Origin: Dipteris shenzhenensis
Taxonomy: Eukaryota > Polypodiophyta > Polypodiopsida > Gleicheniales
DNA: 64,000 nt
Reading direction: 5' to 3' (one strand)
NCBI GenBank assembly: GCA_047967505.1
Contig: CM106541.1
Below the pieces are notes generated by a model. The model saw only the letters and a program-made list of their open reading frames with translations. It was not told where the DNA came from and did not search any database. Positions 43,321 through 54,949 of the stretch are shown one piece after another. Made by a program: the position numbers and the translations under genes. Numbering within the stretch: position 1 is the first letter of the stretch; every line of letters begins with the position of its first letter.

Positions 43321-44567
43321 TCAACCATTTGACCAACAGAAACCAGGTTCTTGGTGAAATTCGGGACATGAAATACCATCCTGCATAGACAAAGGAATTT
43401 TACCAATCTGCACAATAGGATATATAGTATCATCACCAGTCTCCACAAATCCTAGTCTTTCCATTTTCCTTGCATCCTGCATCCATTCTGCATGACCTGT
43501 CATGTGGTTTGATGCACCTGAGTCAACATACCACACATCATTGCTTTCTCCTGCACTTGTCACAAAATGGGTCATGTGCTGCACCATAAACAAATGCTCA
43601 TTTCTATCATCACCCTGTTTACTAGAGGATGCATAATTGCCTTGCTGCAATTTTCCATTCATGATGTCATTCTACTTTTTGTAGCAGTCTTCAGCCATAT
43701 GACCCATTTTACCACAATAGTAGCATTCAACATTCTTGTTTGCATTTTGGCCTCTCTGCCATCCACCACAACCTCTTTGGCTCCCCCTGCCTCTAAAATT
43801 ACCACATCCTCGTCCATAGGACTGGTTTTCTTGAATTTGCTGCATATTTTGATTTCTGCCATGGCTCTAGATCTCGGCCTCTACTCTACCTCTGCCTCTA
43901 CATCTTCCAGCATTTGAGTAGAAGACAACTTCCTTTGAAGTTCCTCTTGAAGAAGATGCACCACCATTTCTCTGCTCTTCAGAAATTAGAAGAGCAATCA
44001 ACTCCCCAAAATCAGGAAGACTCTCACAGACGGCAATGGATGTCCGAAACTATGCATAATCCTTTTCTAGACCATTCAAGGTCATAGAAACTAAATCATC
44101 ATCTTCCACTGGTGACCCAATGGAAGCAAGTGCATCTACAATCTTCTTCACCTTCATGTGGTGGTCATTGATGCTCATACTTTCTCTCTGCACATTATAT
44201 AACTCCTGCTTGAGTTGCATTTTCCTAGCTTGCATATTTGTGCTATACATTTTTGTCAAAGTATGCCATGCCTCCTTGGGCGTGCTTGCATCCTGAATAT
44301 GCACAATCATAGAATCTGAAATACTGATAGACAGCAGTACATAAGTTTCCTAGCTCTCTCATGCCAGCCTTTAAATGACTACAACTCTTGTTGATTGGGA
44401 ACATTCAGAATAACTAGTTCTTGTTTAGCTCTAGTAATGAACTCCCAATAGTCTTTTCCCTTAAGGAAATTCGTCATTCTAAACTTCCATGCTGAGAAGT
44501 TGTTCTTGTCAAGCTTTTCAGTGACTATCTGTGAAAGAGCATCAGACGCCATTACACACCACTGCAA
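43321..44567 (-). pseudogene. Copia gag and protease start, family C
   Basis: Minus strand: SQIVTEKLDKNNFSAWKFRM and FLKGKDYWEFI (44540-44440), DASTPKEAWHTL then KMQLKQELYN and IGSPVEDDDLVSMTLNGLEK (44300-44060), a knuckle region CYYCGKMGH-like in a shifted frame (about 43700), and the protease WYVDSGASNHMTGHAEWM (43525-43475) with active-site DSGA. Broken by at least three frameshifts or stops; everything after the protease is missing, and the sequence stops near 43310, close to the leader of the inverted LTR. Confidence 0.88.
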
Positions 44568-44924
44568 AAATATTCTGTCACTGTAAAAAACACAACTTTT
44601 GCCTCACAAGGGCAATTCTGCAAAGCTGACGAAAGTGGTATTTGACCACACAGTCACTTCCTAGTGATGATTATGCATCAACAGGCAATAAGAATGATTC
44701 TCTCATTCCCAATATCTCTACGCACAGGCATACGATGCAATTTCTATGGTAACTTTTCACCGGCTGCGAAGGGCGTCCCAATTTGAGACAATGCACTCTT
44801 GCACTTTTCGGCTGTGCTACCTGCAGAGATTTGCTCTCAAACTCGAAAAAGGAAAGCAACACTAGTCCTCTTACCAAGACACCATGAACTTGGTTTGCTT
44901 TCTTGAGCTCCTTACCACGAACTG

Positions 44925-44937
44925 AGCTCTGATACCA
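44925..44937 (-). promoter_or_regulatory. Primer-binding site (initiator Met tRNA)
   Basis: TGGTATCAGAGCT on the minus strand, next to the LTR at 44938-45297. Confidence 0.92.
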
Positions 44938-45297
44938 TGTGAAGAGAGTGGGAGAGAAGTAAGGAGTCTCACTTGCAGCTTTCTCACATACACAATGGGG
45001 GAATACACACAAAGGTGGAGGCTGAAAATAGTTTTCCTCTTCTTAGTTGTGAAAGCCAAAAGAACTCTCTCTCTCAGTACAAAAGGAATATATGAACCCT
45101 ATATGTGGGTCTCAAACCAAACTCAGCTAACCTAGGTGGCATACTAATTGAGCCACTAACTAGAGTACATAAAGATAGCTGTCATCCAGCTATTATTCAT
45201 GAGCAGTGTACCAACCGCATCTACAAGTAACAAGTCACTGACATAAATGCACAACGGTCACCCTGGCATATCACGAGTGGAGCTCGATATCTCAACA
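44938..45297 (-). repeat. Copia LTR, family C, minus orientation
   Basis: 360 bp, reading TGTTGAGATATCGAG to CTTCACA on the minus strand. It has a few more CT units than its relatives (near 45068). The outer neighbour is the zinc-knuckle end of a gypsy gag. Flanking bases CTCTA (45298-45302) do not match GTGAG (42755-42759) at the other end. Confidence 0.92.
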
Positions 45298-46500
45298 CTC
45301 TATGATCCGGTGATTCTCTCCACAACTGTAGCACTTGATTGGTGCTCGATCTGTGTTGGGTCGAACTTGATTTGCATAGACTAGTATTAAACCCTCTGCA
45401 CCTTCTACGTAGTACAGTGGGTACTTGGCTTCATACTCAAATGGTGAATCCATTTCCTTGGCTTGAAGTTGTTGCATTGGAACTACCAGAGGAGCTGGAT
45501 TCGGCACTCTTGGATATGGTCATGGATTGGCATTCCTAAGTAATTGTAAGGCTTGTGTTTGAATGGAAACAGAATTCAGCCTTGTAGCTGGGGGCACTTA
45601 TGCACGTGCTGGCTGCCTGTACATTGGTGTGGGTGTCAGCTGGTATTGTTGAGGTCGACGCAAGTTGTTGCACATGTTGAAGATGCAACTATTTTCATCA
45701 CGGCCACTGACTATGCAAATATGGCACCACAACCTTGGTGGTGGATTTGCTTATGCAGTGATTCTTGATCTTAAGACTAGGCATTCATTTGTAGTATGAT
45801 TGGCCATGTAGTGTGGGCACCATACATTTTCTAAGGTGGTGACTGAGACATGTGAAGCTTTTGTTCCATGGCCTGCATCATTTCTTCTTTTAGCTTCATG
45901 GTCATTGCCTCTAGGTGATCTTCATTAGACATTTCGGTAGTGGACTTGGATTTTCCCATTTTAGAGTGCTTATATCATGCATTGGATCTTCCATGATCAC
46001 TGCTAATGTTAGAGTCGATCTTGCCATCCTCGATGTCAATGGCTATCACATGAGCAGCACTGAATGTTTTGTAATCGCTAATCTTTTTAATGTCTTTGTG
46101 TATTTTCTTCCTTAGGCCTACAATGAACCAGGCCATGAGGTACTTACAATCTGGGCGTGGGTCACATTTAGCAATCAAGTGTTTCATCTTGCCCAAGTAC
46201 TTGCGTACATCTTCTCGGTTACCTTGTTTGAGCTTGCTTAGTTGAAGAGCGGGATCATCTTGTCGTCTCTCCGTTTGAAAGCACCTCTTGAATTCAGTTT
46301 GTAGTAGGTCCCATGTGGCTCTTTCTTCCACTAGGAGGTCTAAGTACCATTCTAAAGCCTCATTGGTTAAGGCCATGGGGAACCAGGTGACCTTGGTTTC
46401 ATTGGATTGATCTCCACCCGCTCGGCATGCAGCATCAAAATGCTGGAGGAATTGGACTAGATCTCGCCCCTACCATTATATTTGGGAAGTTCGAGTTTGC
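45298..46500 (-). pseudogene. Gypsy gag (capsid and zinc knuckle)
   Basis: Capsid at 46440-46000: FPMALTNEALEWYLDL then TWDLLQTEFKRCFQ, LQLSKLKQGNREDVRKYLG and MAWFIVGLRKKIHKDI, the retrotrans_gag pattern. After a frameshift comes KCYSCGENHRIIEC (45340-45300), a CCHC knuckle with the second half compressed; the copia LTR cuts the sequence immediately after it. The frame N-terminal of 46376 is shifted. Confidence 0.85.
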
Positions 46501-46517
46501 ACAGGGGATGCCTGCAG

Positions 46518-46768
46518 TGCAAGTATCACTCACTTTTGAGCCTCGCTAACAAATCCACTTCCTACATGCACATCAACCTCTACATTCCCGCATCTGACCC
46601 AGCACACAAAAAGAACCAAAGAAAAAGAAATTATTTTCTATTCTCTCATCGATCGACAATTAGTATAGATCTAGATCAGAGTAGACTAGATTGCCATAGA
46701 GGAGATGATTTAAATTTCTCCAAGTTGCCAATCTAAGCCATGCCCAAAATTCCTGACTAGTTCCTAGT
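46518..46768. repeat. Direct repeat, copy 1 (pair with 47711)
   Basis: 251 bp, TGCAAGTATCACTCACTTTT to CCTAGT. Shares about 85% of positions with 47711-47950. The two copies bracket about 940 bp. They lack matched TG...CA ends, so an LTR pair is possible but not shown. Confidence 0.85.
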
Positions 46769-47012
46769 TGCAAATGTTAAAGAAATTGTTCCCCTCTGCA
46801 TTGATGTCAAGATTCCCATCATCGCGACGGCGCCTAGCCATGTTGTGTCGTGGAGGAGTCAAAGGGATTTCCTGAATTTCAGGGGGGGAATTGGGGTAGA
46901 GGATTGTCAGAGGCATTGGCCGCAATGGAGTTGTATGTAATCGACGGAGACCTTGATTCAACAAAATCTTGACAAAATCTGCAAAAGATTTTGGTGTCCC
47001 AAATGGCGACAT
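46764..47012 (-). other. ORF upstream of gypsy gag
   Basis: An 82-codon frame, Pro/Arg-rich with MARRRRDDGN in its second half, upstream of the gypsy gag in the same orientation. Possibly the gag N-terminus separated by the repeat at 46518; no motif decides. Confidence 0.35.
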
Positions 47013-47029
47013 GTGGAGGATAGTTTATC

Positions 47030-47640
47030 CTCAAGATAAGGTCACCACACCCAAAGGCTTGGTCAAGGACAAGCCACGTGGCACCTGATCTACCACATCA
47101 TCAGCATCAACATGGCAGCCACCTACCATGTCATCAGTCAAAGTCCATGTGCCACATCACCCTGAGTGCCAAGTCATTAGGTGCCATGTAGGCACCACAT
47201 CAGCAACTACAGCTCATTGTCCACATCAGCATGTTGACCAGTCAACTACCATGTCAGCATGTTGACCAATCAACGCTTACCACATCACCTATTCCATGTC
47301 ATTAGGGTCAACTTAACCTAGGTATAGTAACCCTGGTCAAAAAGAGCATAGGATTGGTTAAGCCAACCCTCAGGCTAGGTTAACCCTTGGTTAGGTTTCT
47401 CGATTGCCACCTCATCAATGCCACATGGCACACTACCCTCCTTCCAGGCACTCTGAACCTCTACAGGCACACACAGTGCTCCATATTCACTGCATGTGAC
47501 CACTCCTGCCACCTCATCACTACTCCACAGGCACAGTCCTTGCTAGGCACAGTCACTACATCATCATTGAGCACATTTGCACTCCTTTTGCTCCTCCACC
47601 TAGATCAAGTCGTATCTCTTGATCCAAGAAGAATTTGAGG
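47030..47640. repeat. CCACATCA-rich degenerate repeat region
   Basis: CCACATCA, CATGTCATCA and GCCACCT words recur dozens of times; a longer unit, CATGTTGACCA(G/A)TCAAC, is present twice at about 47231 and 47261. Reads like a degenerate minisatellite or leader. No gene. Confidence 0.6.
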
Positions 47641-47710
47641 GCGCTCCAAAAAGTAAAATCGATCGATTTTACTTGCTCTATGCACTCGTTACATCACGTG
47701 CACACTTTGA

Positions 47711-47950
47711 TGCAAGTATCACTCACTTTTGAGATTCACCAACAAATCCACGTCCTACATGCACATCAGCCTCTACATCGACGCATCTGACCCAGCACTT
47801 AAAAAGAACAAAAGAAAAGAAATTATTTGTTGTTCGTTCATCAGTCAATGGTTGGTATAGATCTAGATCAGAGTAGACTAGATTGCCATAGAGAGGATGC
47901 TTTGAATCTCCCCAAGTTGCCAATCTAAGCCATGCTCGAAATTCTCGACT
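47711..47950. repeat. Direct repeat, copy 2 (pair with 46518)
   Basis: 240 bp, starting TGCAAGTATCACTCAC, in the same orientation as copy 1, with shared TAGATCTAGATCAGAGTAGA and GCCAATCTAAGCCATGC. Confidence 0.85.
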
Positions 47951-48343
47951 AGTACCTAGTCGGAGTCAGTCGATATGCTCACATACGGTTTCACATCATC
48001 ACATTACTTGAAACCTTACGTTCATTAGTTCAGTGAGTAGACTTTAGAGTGTTTAGAGGCATTGCCGATTGTTCAATGGGTAGATAGTGATTTGAGTTCA
48101 CACACACATACCATCATTGTAAAGCCTATTTGGCTATTTCACATCATTGTGCACATTATTTCAGCCTTGTAAATCCTCTTGGCTATTCCTGGCATCATTT
48201 GCCACAAGCCTTGTAATACAGATTAGATTTCATCTATTGCAGTTCTATCTTCATCGATAGTTCACATTTCACTTGCACAGTCAGTGTTTTGCAGTTGATT
48301 CAGACAATGATTTTCATGACACTTTGAGTACATTTCTTACACC
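47951..48343 (+). other. Leader of copia relic
   Basis: Contains two related words, TTGTAAAGCCTATTTGGCTAT and TTGTAAATCCTCTTGGCTAT, at about 48118 and 48167. Probably LTR and/or leader of the copia gag that starts at 48344. No tRNA primer site is recognised. Confidence 0.4.
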
Positions 48344-49900
48344 ATGTCTATGACTAGCAACCTTAATCTACTGGAGGCATCTGCTGCTAAGCTAGATAAC
48401 TCCAATTACGGCACATGGAAATACTGAATGGAGACCATTCTTGTACTTCAGGATAAATGGGAGTATGTCGATGGATCTACACCTAGACCATTGGATGATC
48501 CAACCTTCAATAGCTCTACTCCACCTGTTGTCATAGCACCAGCACAACAGCTAGATCTACAATGGGATCTACAGCTACAAAAATAATTTTTGCACCTATA
48601 CCAGATCCTACCATTCCCTGATCTCAGGCAAAATGGGATAATAAAGATAAGTATGTGTATCATCTAATCAAGTAGAATGTGCAAGATGTCATGCTTGGGC
48701 AGCTCAACACAGTCAAGACATCAAAAGAAGCATGGGATATGTTCGCAGATCTCTAGAAGTCAAAGAACACTTCCAAGATTCTCACATTGAGAAACCAAAT
48801 CAACCAAAGTTTCCACAACAGCACAAAACCGGTCATGCTTATGTACTCAGGATCAAAGACTACAACAATCAACTCACAGCAGGAGGAGAGACTATGAACC
48901 CCACAGAAATGGTTCAAGTCATCCTGAATGGACTAGGACAGTGATACAAGAATCTAGTCCAGAGTATTGCCATTCAATGGCAAATTTCAACACTGGAAGA
49001 ACTTCAGTCAATCCTACTTGGTGAAGAGCTCAAAAAACATGCAATTCAAGCATGCAAAGGTCATGCAAATAATCACGCATTCATAGCTTCAAATAGAAAT
49101 AGAGATAGAGGCAGAGGCAGAGGCAAATGTAGATCATTCCACAAAAGTGTTCATCATCAGCAACAAAGCCATCAGTAAAGTCAGAATTAGCATCAACATC
49201 ATCCTCAGCAACATCAGAATCAGCAAAGAGGAAATCATTATAATCGAGGAAGATTCCAAGGATGATGGAATGCATCCACCAACGTGTCAAACATCTAGTG
49301 CAACTACTGTCATATACGTTTGGACACTATGTAAGAGATTGCCACAAGAAGCAGTACGACCAAGGCGGACAATCAAGCAATAATCGAGGGAATTTCCATG
49401 GAAGAGGAAACAATCATGGTGGAGATTCTAGTCACAATTAATTGCAAATTTCTTGCAAACGAGGAAATGCAGCAAACTGATAGAGTGTACCTAGACTCTA
49501 ATTTCAATCCAAAAGAGGATTTCAGCTACCAAGTCGGCCAAGCAAAACAGGATCCTTGGTATATCAATAGCGGTTCATCATCTCACATGACAAATCATCA
49601 GGAATGGCTCACAAAGATAAAACCATTCAAAGGTCAAAAGAATGCCATCTACACAGCAAATAATACACCGATTCCAGTTCAAGGGACATGCATTATCCCT
49701 ATGAACAATTTCACTAGTACGAAAGGATTGGTGAAAGATGTACTTTATGTTCCAAAGCTTTGCAAGAAAATTTTGTATAAGTAGGTCAAATGAAGGAACA
49801 CAACTTCCGAGTCATATTCAATGAAGATGAATGCACTATCAGAGACAAATCCAAAAGATGTCAGCTAGTAGCAAAAGGTATGCTACAAACTCATCGGGAC
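48344..49900 (+). pseudogene. Copia gag-protease relic
   Basis: ATG 48344 starts LNLLEASAAKLDNSNYGTWK, then a stop, and WEYVDGSTPRPLDDP (copia capsid start). A shift leads to TSKEAWD-like and later frames; LRIKDYNNQLTAGGETM and MVQVILNGLGQ at about 48840-48945; a broken knuckle (CNYC, then GHYVRDCHKK in another frame) near 49300-49340; Gly/Asn/Arg-rich GNFHGRGNN; then protease PWYINSGSSSHMTNHQEWL at 49555-49610 (DSGAS changed to NSGSS) and YTANNTPIPVQGT, VLYVPKL. The integrase and RT are absent; homology ends near 49900. Confidence 0.85.
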
Positions 49901-50159
49901 TCCCGACAAAGCCATGGGCTGCTAGCAAAGGAGTTCCCCGAGGGGTAGTCACAGTGCTACTTCCAAGAGGAGTCGGGCCAAGAGTAGTTGCAGGGGTAGG
50001 CCCCTGAGGTGTCGCCGGAGAGGAATCAAAGTCCTATGGAGCATAGAGATCGTGATGTCTCCTCCTGCGAGGCTGTCCATCCTTATCGGACATGCGACGT
50101 GATCACATGTCTAACGTAGACACAAACACAAAAACAAAAAACAAAAAACAAACATACGC
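49901..50159. other. Spacer, GC-richer
   Basis: Contains GAGGTGTCGCCGGAG and similar words; on the minus strand PRQLL-like low complexity. No motif. It separates the copia relic from the tandem array. Confidence 0.3.
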
Positions 50160-51295
50160 ATAGGCATATGCTTATGAAAAGAAGACAAAAAGAGAGGAAG
50201 AGAGAAGAGAAAGAAGAGAGGAGGAAAAAAGAAGAGAAAGAAGAGAGAAGGAGAAGGAGAAGAGAAAGAAGAGAGGAAAAAAGGAGAAGGGTAGGCATAT
50301 GCTTATGAAAAGAGATCGAAAGAGGGGGAAGAGGGGGAGAAAGCTTATGCTCATGCTTATTCTTATGCTTATGCTTATGCATGAGCATATGAGCATAAAA
50401 GAAAAAGAGAGAAAGGAGACATATGCTCATGCTTATGCTTATGCTTATGCATGAGCATAAGAGAAGGAGACATATGCTTATGATTATGCTTATGCATAGG
50501 CAAATACATATGCTTATGAAAAGAGATTGAAAGAGGGGAAAGAGGGGGGGGAAAGAGAGAGGAAAGGAGGAAAAGAGGAGAAGGAGACATATGCTCATGC
50601 TTATGCTTATGCTTATGCATGAGCATAAGAGAAGGAGACATATGCTTATGCTTATGCATAGGCAAATACATATTCTTATGAAAAGAGATTGAAAGAGGGA
50701 AAAGAGGGGGGGAAGAGAGAGGAAAGGAGGAAAAGAGGAGAAGGAGAAGGAGACATATGCTCATGCATAAGCATAAGCATAAGAGAAGGAGAGATATGCT
50801 CATGCTTATGCTTATGCTTATGCATGAGCATAAGAGAAGGAGACATATGCCTATGCTTATGCATAGGCAAATACATATGCTTATGAAAAGAGATTGAAAG
50901 AGGGGAAAGAGGGGGGGAAAGAGAGAGGAAAGGAGGAAAAGAGGAGAAGAAGAAGGAGAAGGAGACATATGCTCATGCATAAGCATAAGCATAAGAGAAT
51001 GAGACATATGCTCATGCTTATGCTTATGCATGAGGATAAGAGAAGGAGACATATGCTTATGCTTATGCATAGGCAAATACATATGCTTATGAAAAGAGAT
51101 TGAAAGAGGGGAAAGAGGGGGGGAAAGAGAGAGGAAAGAAAGAAAAGAGGAGAAGGAGAAGGAGAAGGAGAAGGAGACATATGCTCATGCATGAGCATAA
51201 GCATAAGAGGAAGAAGAGGGAAAGGAAACAAAGCATATGCTTATGCTTATGCATGAGCATATAAGCATAAAAGAAAAAGATAGAAATCTTAAGCA
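50160..51295. repeat. Tandem array alternating palindromes and purine tracts
   Basis: Unit about 205 bp. Anchors GAAAAGAGATTGAAAGAGGG occur at 50518, 50680, 50885 and 51091 (spacing 162, 205, 206), with an imperfect unit at about 50305. Each unit has a block of CTTATG/CATAAG words around ATGCAT that is self-complementary (for example CTTATGCATGAGCATAAG) followed by a 90-base almost pure purine run. Long open frames on both strands are products of this low complexity. Confidence 0.92.
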
Positions 51296-51670
51296 TAAAA
51301 GAAAAAGAGAGAAAAAGAGATTGAAAGAGTGGAAAGAGGGGGGAAAAGAGAGAGAGAGAGAGAGGAAAAGAGATTGAAAGAGGGGAAAAAGAAGAGGGGA
51401 AAAGAGCATAAACATAAGAGAAGTAAGAGGGGAAAAGAGATTGAAAGAGAAGAGAAGGAAAGGAGGGAAAAAGAGATTGAAAGAGGGGGAAAAATAAGAG
51501 GGGAAAAGAGATTGAAAGAGGGAAAAAAGAAGAGAAGGAAAGGAGGGAAAAAGAGATTGAAAGAGGGGGAAAAGAAGAGGGGAAAAGAGATTGAAAGAGG
51601 GGAAAAAGAAGAGAAGGAAGAGGAGAAAAGAGGGAAAGAAGAGGGAAGAGAGGGGAAGAGAGGGGAAGAG
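51296..51670. repeat. Purine tract with GATTGAAAGAGGGG unit
   Basis: Nearly all purine on the plus strand; AGATTGAAAGAG recurs at intervals of about 30-55 bases at least eight times with GGGGAAAAGAAGAG spacers. A degraded continuation of the array without the palindromic part. Confidence 0.9.
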
Positions 51671-52409
51671 AGGGTTCCTATGCCCATCAGTGTAGGCACT
51701 AGCTGCAGGCCAATGCAAATAACAAAGCTGTGTTGATAGGCATTGAGGGCACAGAGAGCTTAGGTAAATAGTATTTAATGCTCGATCGACCATGCAAAGG
51801 GTATCCGATGGGCACAACAATTTTCCTATGCCTCAACCCAAAAGGAAAAAAGAGGAAGCACTTTCTTACCTGGAATAGTCCCGCTCGGTGTTTTGTGGAC
51901 TGGCCCTACAAAAGAGAGGAAACACACCAAAAGAGAGGAAACACACCATTTTTCAAATAACTAGTTAGAGGAAGGAGGAGTTTACAGAAGCAACTTCTCA
52001 AAGGGATTGGATTGAGGAGACAAGGAGAAAGAGGAGGAAGAGAAATACAAAAAAGACTAGAAGAGGTGAGTCTTCTTTCTTTCACAAAATCTCGTTTTTT
52101 GTCTTTAACCCTTGAAAATCAAGCATGAAAACTAGCACATAGCCTTAGCAATACAAGGAGAAACATGCTTCAACACTCACAAAATGAAATCTCACAAAAA
52201 ACAAACCTACATTGCTCAAAGAGACTCACCTTCTTGAAAAACTTCTTTTCACACAAGCAAAGAGGGAGAAGGGTGGAGAGGGAGCACAAGTGTTAGGAGA
52301 GGGGTTGAGTAGTGGTGAGGAGTGGAGAATAGAGAGGAGGAAAGCAAGGTCATCGGATATGAGGTGGGAGGAGAGATTACTTTTCCCACAATAAAGATGC
52401 TAAAGAAAG
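51671..52409. other. Spacer without recognised gene
   Basis: Purine-rich with AAAGAGAGGAAACACACCA directly repeated at about 51911-51945. Short frames only. Confidence 0.3.
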
Positions 52410-53767
52410 CACTGCGTCGCAAGGTTTCGGGTTTTAGTCCACAGCATCGCTATATAGCAACGCTGGTCAGTCGCCATATAGCAACGCTGGTCAGTCACTA
52501 TATAGTGACACTTATATTTAAAAGTGTCGCTATATAGTGACAGAACAAAGTAAATCGTTGCTATATAGCAATGGAATAGAGCAAAACGTTGCTATATAGT
52601 GAGGACACTTATTGTTTAAAGCTAAAAAAGAAGCTCATAGATGCTATTTTATTACTATTAATATATTTCCTTGCAACTTATGTTATGATTTTAGAAGTGT
52701 GCGGATGGAAGGGATGAGTGGAAGCTCGTCAGATGATGTGCTAATGCCCAAGAGCACAAAGTGGCTTACGGACAGGTTGTATTGTCATTGCACTCATTGC
52801 AAGCGAGAAGTACGATAGTAATGTCGTATTATCATGTGCCACTTGCAGATGTATGGGGAGGAGCCCGAACCAGTATCCACCATTGGTGTTGCACGTGTTG
52901 ATGGATTATTAGTAATTCAAAGCTATTTAAGTTCATGGTTAATATTGGATACCATTATGATACGAAACCTTGAGACAAGATCTTATATTTACACGAAATC
53001 TTAAAACAGGATGAGGAGGTTGACGAGGGTACGCATATACCTTCACACTTTGAGCAAGACTATAGTCTCTCAGATGATGACGAGGGTATGGTTGACATGA
53101 TGGATTCTATTTTTAGGGGCACTACATCCCATGTACATGTGATGTCAGAGTCTGAGGTCAAAATGCGAGAGTTGCAATCAACACAGTTGTATGAGGGTGC
53201 TAAGATGTCTAAACTACATGCTTGTCTCTCAATCTTGAATCTGCAAGTAAAGTATGGGTGGTCAGATACAAGTGTCTCGGCCTTAATGAGGTTAGCTCCT
53301 GCATTAATTTGACTCATTATTTGGATAGTGTTTGTTTTGAGAATCATCATGTATGGATTAGTGTACCGAATCATCATTATTCGAAGCCTATGTATGTTTG
53401 AATTATGATAGGTTGCTCTAGAAGATGTTGCCTGCACCAAATACCATGCCCACATCAAGAGATGAAGCGAAAAAGATGCTAACAATGGTGGGTATGGATT
53501 ATGATACCATCCAATGTGCTTGCCGTAATGACTGTATTCTTTTTCGTCGTGAGCATGGAGATTTGGCTAGTTCTCCGACCGACACTTACAAATCTGATAA
53601 AAGTCACTCTATAGTGACTTTATAAATCGTCGCTCTATAGTGACATTTGTCTAAAGTCGCTATATAGTGACCCTTGACGAGGCGCGATTCTAATACCAAC
53701 GATTAGCGCCCCGCGTGCGCTAAACATCGATACTTAAACGTTGCAATAGGATCCATGTGTAGTAGTG
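52410..53767 (+). mobile_element. CACTA (tnp2-type) transposon relic
   Basis: The right end is CACTACTACACATGG on the minus strand, ending at 53767. Near both sides lie palindromic subterminal repeats GTC(A/G)CTATATAGTGAC: six at 52446-52604 and three at 53603-53671. Between them transposase fragments read HCTHCKRE and MYGEEPEP (transposase-associated domain end), then SQTOLYEG-type sequence: LYEGAKMSKLHACLSILNL, then GWSDTSVSALMRL, MLPAPNTMPTSRDEAKKMLT and DTIQCACRNDCILFRREHGD, the tnp2 sequence order. The left end may be CACTGCGTCG at 52410, but flanks AAG and TGG do not agree, so it is unconfirmed. Most of the transposase is deleted. Confidence 0.82.
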
Positions 53768-54099
53768 TGGGTACGCTAATGAGATGGGAGTTCCTCCTAT
53801 GTGCTTAATTTGCTAAGGAAATCATAGGGCAACTAGGACTCAATCACCACTCTAAGCCCTAGGTTGAAATCGGTTGAAACCACCTATCTGTGCAAAGATG
53901 TACATATGCACGTGAGTGCTTGTGAAACAATCTAATTCTAGCTATGGAAGACTTGGGGCCCCCAAATCTTCATTATTGTCGAGGATGGATTGCATGTTGA
54001 TGTAGTAGTGCTTTAGCCGACTCCTATTTATTGTTGTGGTAAATTGGACTCCATCCAGTGTTTCTAGACCTTAGCTTTGATGGGATTCCTTTTTTTGAC
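53768..54099. other. Spacer before gypsy integrase end
   Basis: Weak minus-strand coding similarity may continue the gypsy tail; no clear motif. Confidence 0.3.
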
Positions 54100-54949
54100 T
54101 CTATAAGGTACTTGAACTAGATATTTGAGTTTGCCCTTGTGGAATTTAATAATGGAATAGAAAACATAGGTTACCTTCCTTAATGACTTTAGCTTTAAGG
54201 TTTCTGTCAAACCATGAATTCCTTCTGCATTTTTTTGTTATCATGGCATGGTAAGCGACTAATCTGTCTCTGTATGCTTCTCTAATTGATAGAGTCTTTC
54301 TTTCAAGGATGCATGATCTCCCATTCTTATAGTTCTATGCATAGGCTCGATATTACAAATTCCAGTGGGACCAAAACTTCAAGGCCATATACCAATTAAA
54401 AAGGTGTATTCCATGTACTGACCTTGAGTGTTGTTTGGTATGCCCATAAGGTGGCATTTAGTTTCTTTGCCCAATCAAAACAATTTAAGTCCTTGTTAGT
54501 GAGTGATTGTGGGGGGACTTCATTCCAAGGGGTGACTTATCAAACATGCTTCTTGTCCATCTTGTAAAGTTTCCCTCCAATGAGTTGATAGGGTGTATCT
54601 TTTAGAATTAGTTTTCTATCATCCATTGCTTTCATTTCAGGGTGTGGTGTTCCTTCCATTAAGTACCCAATGATGTCTACACACTATTTACAGGCATAGC
54701 ATCAACTTAAAATAATGTGGCATCTAGTAGGTCATCTTCAATTTCTTTTAGCTCTTCTCCTATCCTCAATCATGACATGTGATCTGAAATGAAATGTGGA
54801 GCTCCTTTTCTTACCACAAATTTGAAATTAAATTCTTGCAGCAGTAGAATCCATCAAGTAATCCAGCCTATGGTACATGGCCGATTCACAAGATGTAATA
54901 AGGCTTGATGATTTGTGTAGAACATAAAGCCAGTCACCAATAGATAGTG
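54100..54949 (-). pseudogene. Gypsy integrase relic
   Basis: Minus strand, in several frames: DDRKLILKDTPYQLIGGKLY (54615-54555), WAKKLNATLWAYQTTLK (54470-54420), then ERKTLSIREAYRDRLVAYH and NSWFDRNLKAKVIKEGNLCF (54310-54165), the tail motif NxKxKVFKxGDLVLL. Zinc-binding and core catalytic residues are not clearly preserved. Confidence 0.75.

Noticed and set aside
50083-51082. Long open frames of 171 and 235 codons on the minus strand
   Set aside because: They lie in the purine/palindrome tandem array, where several frames on both strands are open; the composition (Leu, Ser, Met, His repeats) simply mirrors the repeat.
51185-51820. 211-codon minus-strand frame
   Set aside because: Phe/Ser/Pro/Leu low complexity encoded by a polypyrimidine strand; an overlapping 135-codon frame is open on the other strand.
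52407-52412. Left CACTA terminus at CACTG
   Set aside because: Kept only as a candidate in the feature: the 3-bp flanks differ and CACTGCGTCG does not extend as the complement of the right end.
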